Of a DNA stretch of 64,000 bases, positions 46,960 to 56,700 are shown piece after piece; position 1 is the stretch's first letter, and every line of letters begins with the position of its first letter. Position numbers and translations under genes: made by a program. The notes below the pieces were generated by a model that did not search any database, was not told the origin of the DNA, and was given only the letters and a program-made list of their open reading frames with translations. This DNA is from an uncultured bacterium (GTDB lineage Bacteria; Bacillota; Clostridia; Lachnospirales; Lachnospiraceae), in assembly GCA_947651225.1 (NCBI GenBank), contig CANSYK010000002.1:54804-118803 (forward strand), written 5' to 3'.

Positions 46960-48366
46960 ATGAAAAAAAAGTTACTTAGTATGGCGCTCGTATCAGCCAT
47001 GGTGGTTGGTGCTCTGTCAGGCTGCGGCTCGGATGATGCTAAGAAAGGAGGTGACTCTTCTGGTTCCGGTGGAAGTGAGGCTAAAGTAGAAGAAGGTAAA
47101 GTGATTAACATCTATAGCTGGAACGATGAGTTTTTTAAACGCGTAAATGCAGTTTATGATCAGGTAGACGAAGTTTCTAAAGATGGTACAGTGACTAAAT
47201 TAAAGGATGGAACGGAAATTCACTGGATTACCAACCCAAATCAGGATGGTGTATACCAGGATAAACTGGATGCTGCGTTATTGAATCAGGCAGATGCCGC
47301 TGCTGATGATAAGGTTGATATCTTCCTTGCGGAAACGGATTATGTATTTAAATATACGGATGCAGAGGCTGATGTTGCTTTGCCTCTTACAGAAATTGGC
47401 ATTAATCCGGAAACCGACCTTGCGGATCAGTATGATTTTACAAAAGTAATTGCTTCTGATACAAATGGTGTCCAGAGGGCATCTACATGGCAGTGCTGCC
47501 CTGGACTTCTGGTATATCGCCGTGATATTGCAAAGGAAGTGTTTGGCACAGATGATCCGGTAAAGGTTGGCGAAAAGGTAAAAGACTGGGATACAATGAA
47601 GGAAACAGCGGCAGAATTGAAAACAAAGGGATATCTTGCACTTGCTTCTTACGCAGATACCTTCCGCTTGTATGGCAACAGTATTTCTGCACCATGGGTT
47701 ACTCAGGGTGAGACTGTTATCAAGGTTGACCAGAAGATTATGGACTGGATTGCGGATTCCAAAGAATGGAAGGATGCCGGTTATTTTGACAAGACAGTAA
47801 AAGGGCAGTGGAACGATGACTGGAACAAATCAATGGGCTCTAAGTCTAAGGTATTTGCATTCTTCTTCCCAGCATGGGGTATTGACTTTACATTAAAGCC
47901 AAACTGGGATGGCGAAGACGGTATGTGGGCTGTTACGAATCCTCCACAGGAATATAACTGGGGTGGTTCTTATGTTCTTGCATGCAGAGGTACAGATAAT
48001 CCACAGCATGTAAAGGATATTATTATGGCTGTAACTGGTGATAAGGATAATCTGTTACAGATTTCCAAGGATTATTTGGATTATACAAATACAGTGAGTG
48101 GTATGAATGAAGCAGCTGCAGATTCTAAAACTTATGCTTCTGAATTCCTTGGCGGGCAGAATACATTTGAATATTTTGCTCCGGTAGCAGAGAAGATTCA
48201 GATGGCGCCGCTTTCCGCTTATGACCAGGGTTGTGTCGAGCTGATTCAGAATGCTTTTAGTGACTATTTCCAGGGTAAGGTTGATTTTGACAAGGCAAAG
48301 GCAAACTTTGAAACTGCAATTAAGGAACGTTATCCGGATATTACTGAGATTCAGTGGCCAGAATAG
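46960..48366 (+). CDS. ABC sugar importer, solute-binding lipoprotein (family 1)
   Basis: A 468-residue extracellular lipoprotein (signal peptide with lipobox LSGC, Cys22, then a Gly/Ser linker) of the CUT1 oligosaccharide-binding class, rich in exposed Trp and Tyr (IHWITNPNQ, STWQCCPGLLVYRRD, NWDGEDGMWAVTNPP). It should capture cello- or laminari-oligosaccharides for the two permeases downstream. ACATAGGAGG precedes the ATG. The next gene starts 69 bases later. Preceding palindromes may regulate it. The ligand is inferred from the neighbouring enzymes. Confidence 0.9.
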   Translation: MKKKLLSMALVSAMVVGALSGCGSDDAKKGGDSSGSGGSEAKVEEGKVINIYSWNDEFFKRVNAVYDQVDEVSKDGTVTKLKDGTEIHWITNPNQDGVYQDKLDAALLNQADAAADDKVDIFLAETDYVFKYTDAEADVALPLTEIGINPETDLADQYDFTKVIASDTNGVQRASTWQCCPGLLVYRRDIAKEVFGTDDPVKVGEKVKDWDTMKETAAELKTKGYLALASYADTFRLYGNSISAPWVTQGETVIKVDQKIMDWIADSKEWKDAGYFDKTVKGQWNDDWNKSMGSKSKVFAFFFPAWGIDFTLKPNWDGEDGMWAVTNPPQEYNWGGSYVLACRGTDNPQHVKDIIMAVTGDKDNLLQISKDYLDYTNTVSGMNEAAADSKTYASEFLGGQNTFEYFAPVAEKIQMAPLSAYDQGCVELIQNAFSDYFQGKVDFDKAKANFETAIKERYPDITEIQWPE

Positions 48367-48434
48367 TAACTGGCGGTCTGCAGCACAGAGGATGCTGTGC
48401 TGCGGGCTGTTGCCTGAGAAAGGATTGATGATTT

Positions 48435-49385
48435 ATGGGCTCAAAGCGAAAAAAAGTTAATTATGCAAAATGGGGATATATCTTTATTCTTCCATTTTTT
48501 ATAAGTTTTTTTATCTTTTCTTTTATTCCTTTAGCGGATACAATCAGGTACAGCTTTTATGAGTACTATCGTTCAGGAATCAAAGAAATTGGACCAAATT
48601 TTATCGGAATAGCAAATTACATTGATTTGTTGAAGTCAGATATGCTGAAATATGCGGGGAATACCTTCATCTTGTGGATGATTGGGTTTGTTCCGCAGAT
48701 TGTTATTGCGTTGCTGCTTGCCTCATGGTTTGTAGATGCCCGGCTGAAAATTCGCGGGCAGCAGTTTTTTAAGGTAGTCATCTATCTGCCAAACCTGATT
48801 ATGGCATCTGCATTTGCAATGTTGTTTTTTACCATGTTTTCTACAAATGGGCCAATTAATTCTATTTTATCATCATTAGGATGGATCAAGGAGCCGATTG
48901 ATTTTCTTGGTTCTGTATTGGGGACTCGGTCGCTGATTGGCCTTATGAACTTTTTAATGTGGTTTGGAAATACAACGATTATGCTGATGGCGGCAATTAT
49001 GGGTATCAGCCCGGATATCTTTGAGGCATCTGAGATTGACGGATGTGGCAGTGTGCAGAGGTTCTTTTATATTACGCTTCCGCTGATACGTCCAATACTT
49101 GCGTATACGTTGATTACTTCTATTATCGGTGGTCTTCAGATGTTTGATGTTCCGCAGATTTTGACAAATGGCCAGGGTACACCAGACCGTACTTCGACAA
49201 CATTGATTATGTTCCTGAATAACCACTTAAAGAGTAAGAACTATGGTATGGCAGGTGCATTATCTGTTTACCTTTTCATTGTCAGTGGCATTTTGTGTTT
49301 TATTACATACAGAATAACAAACAATGATGATCCAGATGGCTCCAAAGCGGCTGCAAAGAAGGCAAAAAAGAAAGGGGGAAGATAA
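48435..49385 (+). CDS. ABC sugar importer permease (MalF-like)
   Basis: A 316-residue membrane protein with six helices and the binding-protein-dependent transport inner-membrane signature around EASEIDGCGSVQRFFYITLPLI, where the cytoplasmic EAA loop contacts the ATPase. The C-terminus is Lys/Ala-rich. GAGAAAGGATTG precedes the ATG. The second permease starts 4 bases after its stop. No ATPase gene is in the locus, so a shared MsmK-type ATPase encoded elsewhere is likely, as is common in CUT1 systems of Firmicutes. Confidence 0.92.
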   Translation: MGSKRKKVNYAKWGYIFILPFFISFFIFSFIPLADTIRYSFYEYYRSGIKEIGPNFIGIANYIDLLKSDMLKYAGNTFILWMIGFVPQIVIALLLASWFVDARLKIRGQQFFKVVIYLPNLIMASAFAMLFFTMFSTNGPINSILSSLGWIKEPIDFLGSVLGTRSLIGLMNFLMWFGNTTIMLMAAIMGISPDIFEASEIDGCGSVQRFFYITLPLIRPILAYTLITSIIGGLQMFDVPQILTNGQGTPDRTSTTLIMFLNNHLKSKNYGMAGALSVYLFIVSGILCFITYRITNNDDPDGSKAAAKKAKKKGGR

Positions 49386-49388
49386 GAT

Positions 49389-50240
49389 ATGACAGCGAAA
49401 TCAAAAGGTGAAAACTTCCGAAGAAGTATTCTTGCACATATCGTGCTTATCATTCTGTCATTTATGTGCTTGTTTTTCTTCTATATTCTGTTTATCAATG
49501 CAACGCATTCCCATTCAGAACTGCAGAAGGGATTTTCGGCACTGCCGGGAGGAAGTTTGATAAAGAATTTTAAGAGTGTTGCCAATGATGGAACTTTTCC
49601 GATGATTAAGGGAATTCTAAACAGCTTGATTGTTTCAGGATGTTCTGCGGCAATCTGCACATATTTTTCCTCTTTGACAGCGTATGGGCTGTTTGTATAT
49701 GACTTTAAGGTTAAAAAGGCAGCTTTTACTTTTATCATGGCTATTCTTGTAATGCCAACACAGGTTACGGCAATGGGATTTTTGCGTTTGATTACAAATA
49801 TGGGAATGTATGACTCATTGCTTCCTCTGATTATTCCATCTATTGCTTCTCCGGCTGTATTCTACTTTATGTATAGTTACCTGCAGTCTTCCCTTCCGAT
49901 TTCATTGGTAGAAGCAGCAAGAATTGATGGTTCCGGGGAATTCCGTACCTTTAACCAGATTGCCCTTCCAATTATGAAGCCGGCGATTGCGGTACAGGCA
50001 ATCTTTACATTCGTAGGTTCATGGAATAACTATTTCGTTCCTGCGTTGGTTATTCAGTCAAAAGATAAGATGACCGTGCCAATCTTGGTTGCAACACTTC
50101 GTGGCGCTGATTACATGAATTTTGATATGGGCAAAATTTATATGATGATTACGGTAGCGATTATACCGATTATTATTGTATATCTGCTGCTCTCTAAGTA
50201 TATTATTGCAGGAGTTACATTGGGTGGTGTGAAAGAGTAA
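49389..50240 (+). CDS. ABC sugar importer permease (MalG-like)
   Basis: A 283-residue six-helix permease with the EAA loop EAARIDGSGEFRTFNQIALPIM. GGGGGAAG lies before the start, overlapping the end of the previous gene. It ends in the usual IIAGVTLGGVKE of the MalG group. It forms a heterodimer with the preceding permease. A strong hairpin terminator follows. Confidence 0.92.
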   Translation: MTAKSKGENFRRSILAHIVLIILSFMCLFFFYILFINATHSHSELQKGFSALPGGSLIKNFKSVANDGTFPMIKGILNSLIVSGCSAAICTYFSSLTAYGLFVYDFKVKKAAFTFIMAILVMPTQVTAMGFLRLITNMGMYDSLLPLIIPSIASPAVFYFMYSYLQSSLPISLVEAARIDGSGEFRTFNQIALPIMKPAIAVQAIFTFVGSWNNYFVPALVIQSKDKMTVPILVATLRGADYMNFDMGKIYMMITVAIIPIIIVYLLLSKYIIAGVTLGGVKE

Positions 50241-50289
50241 CGTTTATTGTTTTGATTTTTGTATAATTTTTTGTTTTGATTTGATTAAG

Positions 50290-50352
50290 AAAAAGGCTGC
50301 CATAGCACAAGCTCTTTAGTGATAGAGGGCGGCTATGGAAGCTTTTTTCTTT
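50290..50352 (+). terminator. Terminator of the importer operon
   Basis: AAAAGGCTGCCATAG and CTATGGAAGCTTTTTT pair with few mismatches, with a second small helix in the loop (GCTCTTTAGTGATAGAGGGC). It ends in a T-rich run, before the GH3 gene. Confidence 0.75.
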
Positions 50353-50377
50353 TGACAACATCAGGAGAGGAGAAAGT

Positions 50378-52834
50378 ATGGTAAAAAGAAACTGGGTTCA
50401 CAGTGGCACATTACTGCAGCCACCGTCCAAAAGGGAGCTTGAACATGGCAGGCTGGCAAGGAAGGCAGCGGCAGAGGGGATGGTTCTGTTGAAGAACGAA
50501 GGTCTGCTTCCTTTTAAAGATTCTGCGCCAATTGCGCTGTTCGGGGGTGGTGCGTCACAGACAGTCAAGGGAGGGACTGGTTCGGGAGATGTTAACAATC
50601 GGGAGAATATTTCAATTTATAAAGGACTAAAGGATGCCGGGGTGCCGATAGTAAGTGAAGATTGGATTTCAGACTATCAAAGGCGCTATGAAGCTGCCAG
50701 AAATATATGGAAAGAAAAAATCCTGGAGGAGGCAGAGCAGGTAGGGAATCCATTTGATGCCTATGCAGCAAATCCTTTTTCTTTACCAGAGGGGCGCAGG
50801 ATTACGGAGGATGATATCAAGGGGGCTTTGGCAGCAGTTTATGTAATCAGCCGTATTTCTGGTGAAGGCAAAGACCGCCACAGGACAGAAGGGGATTATT
50901 ATTTCAGTAAGAAGGAACAGGAGGATATTTTGTATCTGAATCAGATAAATATTCCGCTTGTGCTGGTTTTGAATGTTGGTGCCCCAGTGGAATTGACAGA
51001 TATTTTACAGGAGGCAGAAAATATCAGGGCGGTTTTATATTGTTCCCTGCCTGGGCAGGAGGGTGGCCATGCAGTTGCAGATGTGTTGCTTGGCAGGGCA
51101 GAGCCTGGTGGCAGATTGACTACAACATGGGCGAAACGCTATGAGGACTATCCTTCTGCTGAAAACTTTAGTTACTTGAATGGGGATTTAGATACAGAGG
51201 AATACAGGGAAGGGATTTATGTTGGATACCGGTATTTTGGCAGTTTTGGGATACAGCCGTTATTTCCGTTTGGCTATGGCCTTTCTTATACGGATTTTTC
51301 CATAAAGTTTGAGGGGATTCAGATGACGGAGGCAGGCATTGAGGTGTCTGTTGCTATAAAAAATACCGGGAAATGCTATGCTGGAAGAGAGGTTGTACAA
51401 GTATATGTTACACCGCCGCAAACGGGCATTGCAAAGGAGTACCACAGGCTGGCAGGCTTTGCGAAGACGGGAGTTTTGCAGCCGGATGGCGTACAGAGAA
51501 TTACAGTGGCTGTAGAGCAAAAGCAGCTTGCCAGCTTTTCAGAAAAAGAGCAGGCATGGGTAATTGAAGACGGGAAATATGGCGTTTGGGTGGGAAACCA
51601 TGCGGCTTCCTTGCAGCTTGAAGCATTGCTTGCTGTTTCGGAAAGGGTGGTTCTGGAACGGACAAATGAGGTGTGTAAAAAAGTGGCAGACTTTGAAGAA
51701 CTGGGAACGGCTGCATTTGCCAGAAACAGGGCGGAAAAGTGGCTTGCCATGGCAGAAGAAAATAATATTCCGATTTTTTCTTTTCTGCCAGTGGAAGAGG
51801 AAAAGAAGATATGCAAGACACCGCTTGCCAGGGAACAATCTGTTGAGGAACTGATATCCCTTCTGCATGGGAATATTGTACAGGAAGCTGGTGTGCTTGG
51901 CGCTACTGGTACGAATGTACCGGGTTCTGCAGGAGAGACGGCAGATACATTGGAAGAAAAATATGGAATCCGTTCCCTGATTATGGCAGATGGACCCGCA
52001 GGGCTTCGTTTACGGCAGAGCTATGAGGTAGAGAAAAAGTCTGGCACAGTAAGCGCTGTCAGTGTACTTGCCGTATTAGAGAATGGTTTTTTAGAGGAAG
52101 TGCGGCAGCAATATGAGGATGCAGATACTTATTATCAGTATTGTACGGCGTTTCCTGTTGGGACAGCGCTGGCACAGACATGGGATACGGATTTAATGCG
52201 GGAATTTGGAGAAGCGATAGCGGCCGAGATGGAGGAGTTCCATATTGATTTGTGGCTGGCTCCGGGGATGAATATCCACAGAAATCCATTATGCGGGCGT
52301 AATTTTGAATATTATTCGGAAGACCCTCTGCTGTCTGGGCTTATGGCGGCGGCCGTAACAGAAGGTGTGCAGGGCAGCGGAAAATGCGGTGTAACCATTA
52401 AACATCTTGCCTGCAATAATCAGGAAGACAACAGGATGGGGGTAGATGCCTGCGTTTCTCAGAGGGCGCTTAGGGAAATCTATCTGCGTGGTTTTGAGAT
52501 TGCGGTGAAAAAAAGTGCGCCTGCGGCAATTATGTCTTCCTATAACCTTATCAATGGTGTCCACTCAGCCAACAGCTATGATATCTGCACAACAGTTGTG
52601 CGCAGGGAATGGGGATTTGAAGGGATAATTATGTCTGATTGGAGTACAACGGCAGGCGAAAAAGGGAGTGTGCCATGGAAATGTGTTGCTGCCGGAAATG
52701 ATATTATTATGCCAGGCTGCATGAAAGATGACGAGGATATCCGCAGGGCATATGCGCAAGGAGAGCTTTCGGAAGAGGAAATCCGAAGCTGTGCGGGACG
52801 GATACTGGCATTGATTCAAAGACTGGCGGTTTAG
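50378..52834 (+). CDS. GH3 beta-glucosidase with reversed domain order
   Basis: An 818-residue cytoplasmic enzyme without signal peptide. The GH3 C-terminal (alpha/beta) domain comes first (residues about 15-300: AAAEGMVLLKNEGLLPF, GSGDVNN, LFPFGYGLSYTDFS), followed by an FnIII-like domain (about 305-420) and then the TIM-barrel catalytic domain (about 490-818). The nucleophile Asp754 is in GIIMSDWSTTAG; the substrate-binding KHLACNNQE and LAPGMNIHRNP also lie in the late part. Reversed order is known in some Ruminococcus and Butyrivibrio beta-glucosidases. It would hydrolyse terminal beta-glucose from imported oligosaccharides. AGGAGAGGAG precedes the start. Confidence 0.9.
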   Translation: MVKRNWVHSGTLLQPPSKRELEHGRLARKAAAEGMVLLKNEGLLPFKDSAPIALFGGGASQTVKGGTGSGDVNNRENISIYKGLKDAGVPIVSEDWISDYQRRYEAARNIWKEKILEEAEQVGNPFDAYAANPFSLPEGRRITEDDIKGALAAVYVISRISGEGKDRHRTEGDYYFSKKEQEDILYLNQINIPLVLVLNVGAPVELTDILQEAENIRAVLYCSLPGQEGGHAVADVLLGRAEPGGRLTTTWAKRYEDYPSAENFSYLNGDLDTEEYREGIYVGYRYFGSFGIQPLFPFGYGLSYTDFSIKFEGIQMTEAGIEVSVAIKNTGKCYAGREVVQVYVTPPQTGIAKEYHRLAGFAKTGVLQPDGVQRITVAVEQKQLASFSEKEQAWVIEDGKYGVWVGNHAASLQLEALLAVSERVVLERTNEVCKKVADFEELGTAAFARNRAEKWLAMAEENNIPIFSFLPVEEEKKICKTPLAREQSVEELISLLHGNIVQEAGVLGATGTNVPGSAGETADTLEEKYGIRSLIMADGPAGLRLRQSYEVEKKSGTVSAVSVLAVLENGFLEEVRQQYEDADTYYQYCTAFPVGTALAQTWDTDLMREFGEAIAAEMEEFHIDLWLAPGMNIHRNPLCGRNFEYYSEDPLLSGLMAAAVTEGVQGSGKCGVTIKHLACNNQEDNRMGVDACVSQRALREIYLRGFEIAVKKSAPAAIMSSYNLINGVHSANSYDICTTVVRREWGFEGIIMSDWSTTAGEKGSVPWKCVAAGNDIIMPGCMKDDEDIRRAYAQGELSEEEIRSCAGRILALIQRLAV

Positions 52835-52845
52835 GAGGCGTATGT

Positions 52846-53469
52846 CTATAAATTTTCGTATTTTTTAAAAATTTGAAAAAGGACATAGGAAACAAGGTAC
52901 AGGGTACCTGAACAGCCGATGGTGGCGGCAATACAACAGACAGCCGCTACATTGAGGCCGGCAGTAGAGGCGATGTATAAAAGCCCCAGTGGAAAGACAA
53001 TGATAATGACGGTGGCAGGGATATTGGCAATGCTAAGGACAAATGCGTTTTTTAATAGCTGCATAATTCCGCATTGGTAACGGGATAACAGTGGGAATGC
53101 ATAAACTGCCGCCGCTGCAATGATAAAAACAAGTATCCATACAGGAATTTGAAGGAAGTCATACCCCTGGTCTGCCATGCTGTAAATATAGGATAGCGCA
53201 AAGCGGATACCAGTTGCGATAAGCGCAATGGAAATCCAAAGCAAAGTTGCCTGTTTAAAGTTTTCTTTAAAAGCTTTCACATAGCCTTTAACAATGTAGG
53301 GGTCTTTTTTATCAATAATTTTAAACAGGACCTGATACATGGCAGAAAGCGCCGCACCAATAGTAACAACAGGGATACAGCTAAAGACAAATAGAAGATT
53401 TAACAAAATTAGGTCAAATAAACGAGCCAGAAAACGCATAACTGGATTATCAGGATGGAATAGATTCAT
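52846..53469 (-). CDS. yesL: YesL-like DUF624 membrane protein
   Basis: A 207-residue protein with about five hydrophobic helices. The N-terminal segment (MNLFHPDNPVMRFLARLFDL, then LLNLLFVFSCIPVVTIGAA) and the residues around MYQVLFKIIDKKD match DUF624/YesL, a family repeatedly found next to carbohydrate ABC importers and GH genes but without a proven function. It is convergent with the GH3 gene and 11 bases from it. GGAGGAAATTTATA precedes the start on the minus strand. Confidence 0.87.
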   Translation of the reverse strand: MNLFHPDNPVMRFLARLFDLILLNLLFVFSCIPVVTIGAALSAMYQVLFKIIDKKDPYIVKGYVKAFKENFKQATLLWISIALIATGIRFALSYIYSMADQGYDFLQIPVWILVFIIAAAAVYAFPLLSRYQCGIMQLLKNAFVLSIANIPATVIIIVFPLGLLYIASTAGLNVAAVCCIAATIGCSGTLYLVSYVLFQIFKKYENL

Positions 53470-53783
53470 TATAAATTTCCTCCTTAGTTTGATTTTTGAT
53501 ATATTTAATATACCAGATGACTTACAGATTGTAAAGCTTTGGAAAATTGTGACAGAAAAATTCAGAAAATGCAGAAGAATGGAGTGGTCCAGGTGGAAAA
53601 AAAGGTGGCAGACATATTACGACATGAAATTGATATATTTGAAATCAATATGGTATAAAAAGAACAAAAGAAAATAGTAAAATTCAGTTAACAATAAGGA
53701 ATGGTCAATGCGTTATTGGGACAAGTTGTTTCGGCTAATGATTGACAAATTCCTAAGATAAAATAAAAGGAGGAATGGTACGG
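53470..53783. other. Intergenic region before the GH16 gene
   Basis: About 314 bases between divergent genes. It contains the DUF624 ribosome site, an AAAGGAGG at 53766-53773 for the GH16 gene, and a TTGACA at 53742 that is too close to the start codon to be its -35 box. The rest is A/T-rich with no gene, terminator or repeat that I recognise. Confidence 0.5.
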
Positions 53784-56700
53784 ATGAGACATTTCAAAAA
53801 GGGAATGGCAATTACCCTGGCATTGTCTATGGTACTGGGAACATCAGGGACACCTGCAGGTGCGGCACAGAAGGGAGCTGCGGCAAAGGTGCAGAGTGTT
53901 TCCATACAAAAACCAGATACTGCGACATTGGTTTTGAAAAAGAACGCAAAATATCAGTTAAAAGTCAAAGTAACAGTAAAGGGAAAAGCCAGCAAAAAAG
54001 TAGTTTATAAAAGCTCTAACAGCAAGGTAGCAGCGGTAAGTAAGAAAGGGAAGGTTACTGCAAAGAAAAAAGGGACGGCAAAGGTTACAGTAACCAGCAC
54101 AGCAAACCGCTCCAAGAAAGCCGTTCTTACTGTAAAGGTAGGAACACCTGTTAAAACGGTAAAACTGAGTGCTGCGAAGTTGACAGGAGAAGCAGGTAAA
54201 TCTGCAACCCTGAAGGCTACAGTATCACCAAAAAATGCAACGGTAGCAAAAGTTTCCTTTGCAAGCAGCAATGCAAAGGTGGCAAAGGTTTCATCAAAGG
54301 GAAAGGTTAAATTTTTGAAAAAGGGTACGGCTAATATTACAGCAAAGGCACAGGATGGAAGCGGCAAAAAGGCTGTATGTAAGGTGACAGTAACGGAACC
54401 AAAAGCACCGGCAGAGTCAGCAAGCCCGGTACCAACAGAGCCAGCAAGTCCAGAACCAACAAAAACACCAGGCAGTATTGATTATTCTCAGTATAACCTG
54501 AAATGGCAGGACGAGTTTGATGGAGATTCCTTGAACAGAGATGACTGGAATGTAGAACTGCATGAGCCAGGCTGGGTAAATGCCGAACTGCAGGAATATG
54601 TAGATTCCAATGAAAACATTTACCTCAAAGATGGAAAACTGGAAATCAAGCCAATCCAGACAAAGAATGCAGATGGAACATATTCCTATACATCAGGTCG
54701 TATCACAACACAGAATAAGCATGATTATACCTATGGCCTTTTTGAAGCAAGAGTAAAGGTTCCGACAGGAAAGGGATATCTTCCGGCATTTTGGATGATG
54801 CCAACAGATGAAAATCTCTATGGCCAGTGGCCAAGATGCGGCGAGATTGATATTATGGAAGTTATGGGAGATGACACCAAAAAAGCCCATAATACAATTC
54901 ACTATGGCAATCCGCACAGCCAGAATCAGGGAACTTATACATTAAAAGATGGAAGCTTTGCTGATGAATATCATACGTTTGCCGTGGAGTGGCTGCCAGG
55001 AGAACTTATCTGGTATATTGATGGAACAGAATCCTTCAGGACAAGTGACTGGCATTCTACAACAGAAGGACAGGGGACAGTTACCTATCCAGCTCCGTTT
55101 GACCAGCCGTTCCATATCATTTTGAACCTTGCAGTTGGTGGAAGCTGGGTAGGATATCCAGATGATGCAACATTCGAGAGTCAGAATTATTCTGTTGATT
55201 ATGTAAAGGTATGGCAGAAGGACAGCTATGATGACAGTGATGTGAAAAAGCCAGTCAAGGATGTTGTTTTAAGGGACCCGGATGCGAATGGAAATTATGT
55301 TATCAATGGTGACTTTGCTGTTGCAGAGGATCTGTCAGACGAAGAAAACTGGCAGTTCCTTACCCAAAGTGAAGGGGAAGCAACGGCTGAAATCAAAGAA
55401 AATGCAATTAATATCAACACAACAAAGGAAGGAACCGTGGATTACAGCGTTCAGTTAGTACAGCCGAACCTTCCGATGCAAAAAGGTGCAACCTATAAAG
55501 TATCTTATGATGCTTACGCAGATGAAGCAAGGAAGATGATGTCAAAAGTTTCAGCGCCAGATAACGGTTGGGCTGTATATGGCGGTGGAGATGTCATAGA
55601 CCTGACAACAGAAAAGCAGACATATACTTATGAATTCCGGATGACAAGTGATGATGACGCAAATGGCCGTCTTGAGTTCAACATGGGCGCTTATGGTTCT
55701 ACGGCAGGAATCCATATCAGCAATGTAAAAGTGGAAAAGATTGCTTATGAGCCAATTGTGGAAGAGGACAATAAGACAATCCTGGCAGATGGCAACTTTG
55801 TATACAACGGTGGTTTCCAGGAGGGAGAGAAGCATTTAGGATTCTGGGATATTACAAAGAATGACGGCGCAGAGGTTTCAGTAACAAACGATTCAGCCAG
55901 TGACAGAAGATTAAAGGTAACAGCTCCTGCTGGAACTTCCAAGGAAAACCCAGTTATTGTATCACAGAAGAAGCTGGCATTGGCAGACGGTAACTATGCA
56001 ATCAGCTTTGATATAGAAGCAGAAGCTGGCAAGACACTTGATGTAAGTGTAGCGGGTGTAGAAAAGAGCGTAGAATTATCCGGTGGAAAGCAGGCATACA
56101 GTGATAAGATTACATTGAAAGATGCAAAAACAACGGATATTGTATTTACCTTTACTGCACCAGGCACCTATTATTTGGACAATGTCCGTATTGTAGAGGA
56201 TACCCTGATTAAGAACGGAAACTTTAATGCAGGATTTGCAGGATTTGAGCCTTATGCTGATGGTTCGGCATCTGCAACATGGGTAGTTGACAGCCTGACG
56301 GAAGACAATGCAGCAGACTTTACCATCAATGATACAGGTGATGCAGACTGGAAGATTCAATTAAAGCAGAACAATGTCGAGCTGGAAAAGGGACAGTGGT
56401 ACAGGCTGGTACTGAAGGTGAAATCATCTAAGGACAGGAAGTTTATGTATGCAATTCAGAGAGATGGAAGTAAGCATAATGATGATTGGACTCCTTATGT
56501 TCAGGAAACAGTCGATCTTACCGGTGAGTGGAAGACAATTACAAAGGAATTTCAGATGACAGAGGATACAGATCCTGAGTCCGTACTGAGCCTTTCCATG
56601 GGTGCTGTAGGTGGTGTACAGATTACAGAGCAGCACCGCATCTGTATTGATGATATTAATCTGGAAAAGATTGAAGCACCAGCAACTACACCTGCACCAG

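Noticed and set aside
53339..53677. Rightward open frame of 112 codons overlapping the DUF624 gene start
   Set aside because: The first third is antisense to the DUF624 gene, no ribosome site precedes the ATG, and the rest is Lys/Trp-rich sequence without a recognisable family.
53742..53747. TTGACA as -35 box of the GH16 gene
   Set aside because: A -10 box at the correct distance would overlap the ribosome binding site, leaving no leader; no good -10 is present there.
54005..54367. Leftward 120-codon frame within the GH16 gene
   Set aside because: It is the antisense shadow of the Lys/Val-rich BIG_2 domains, with no independent start signal.
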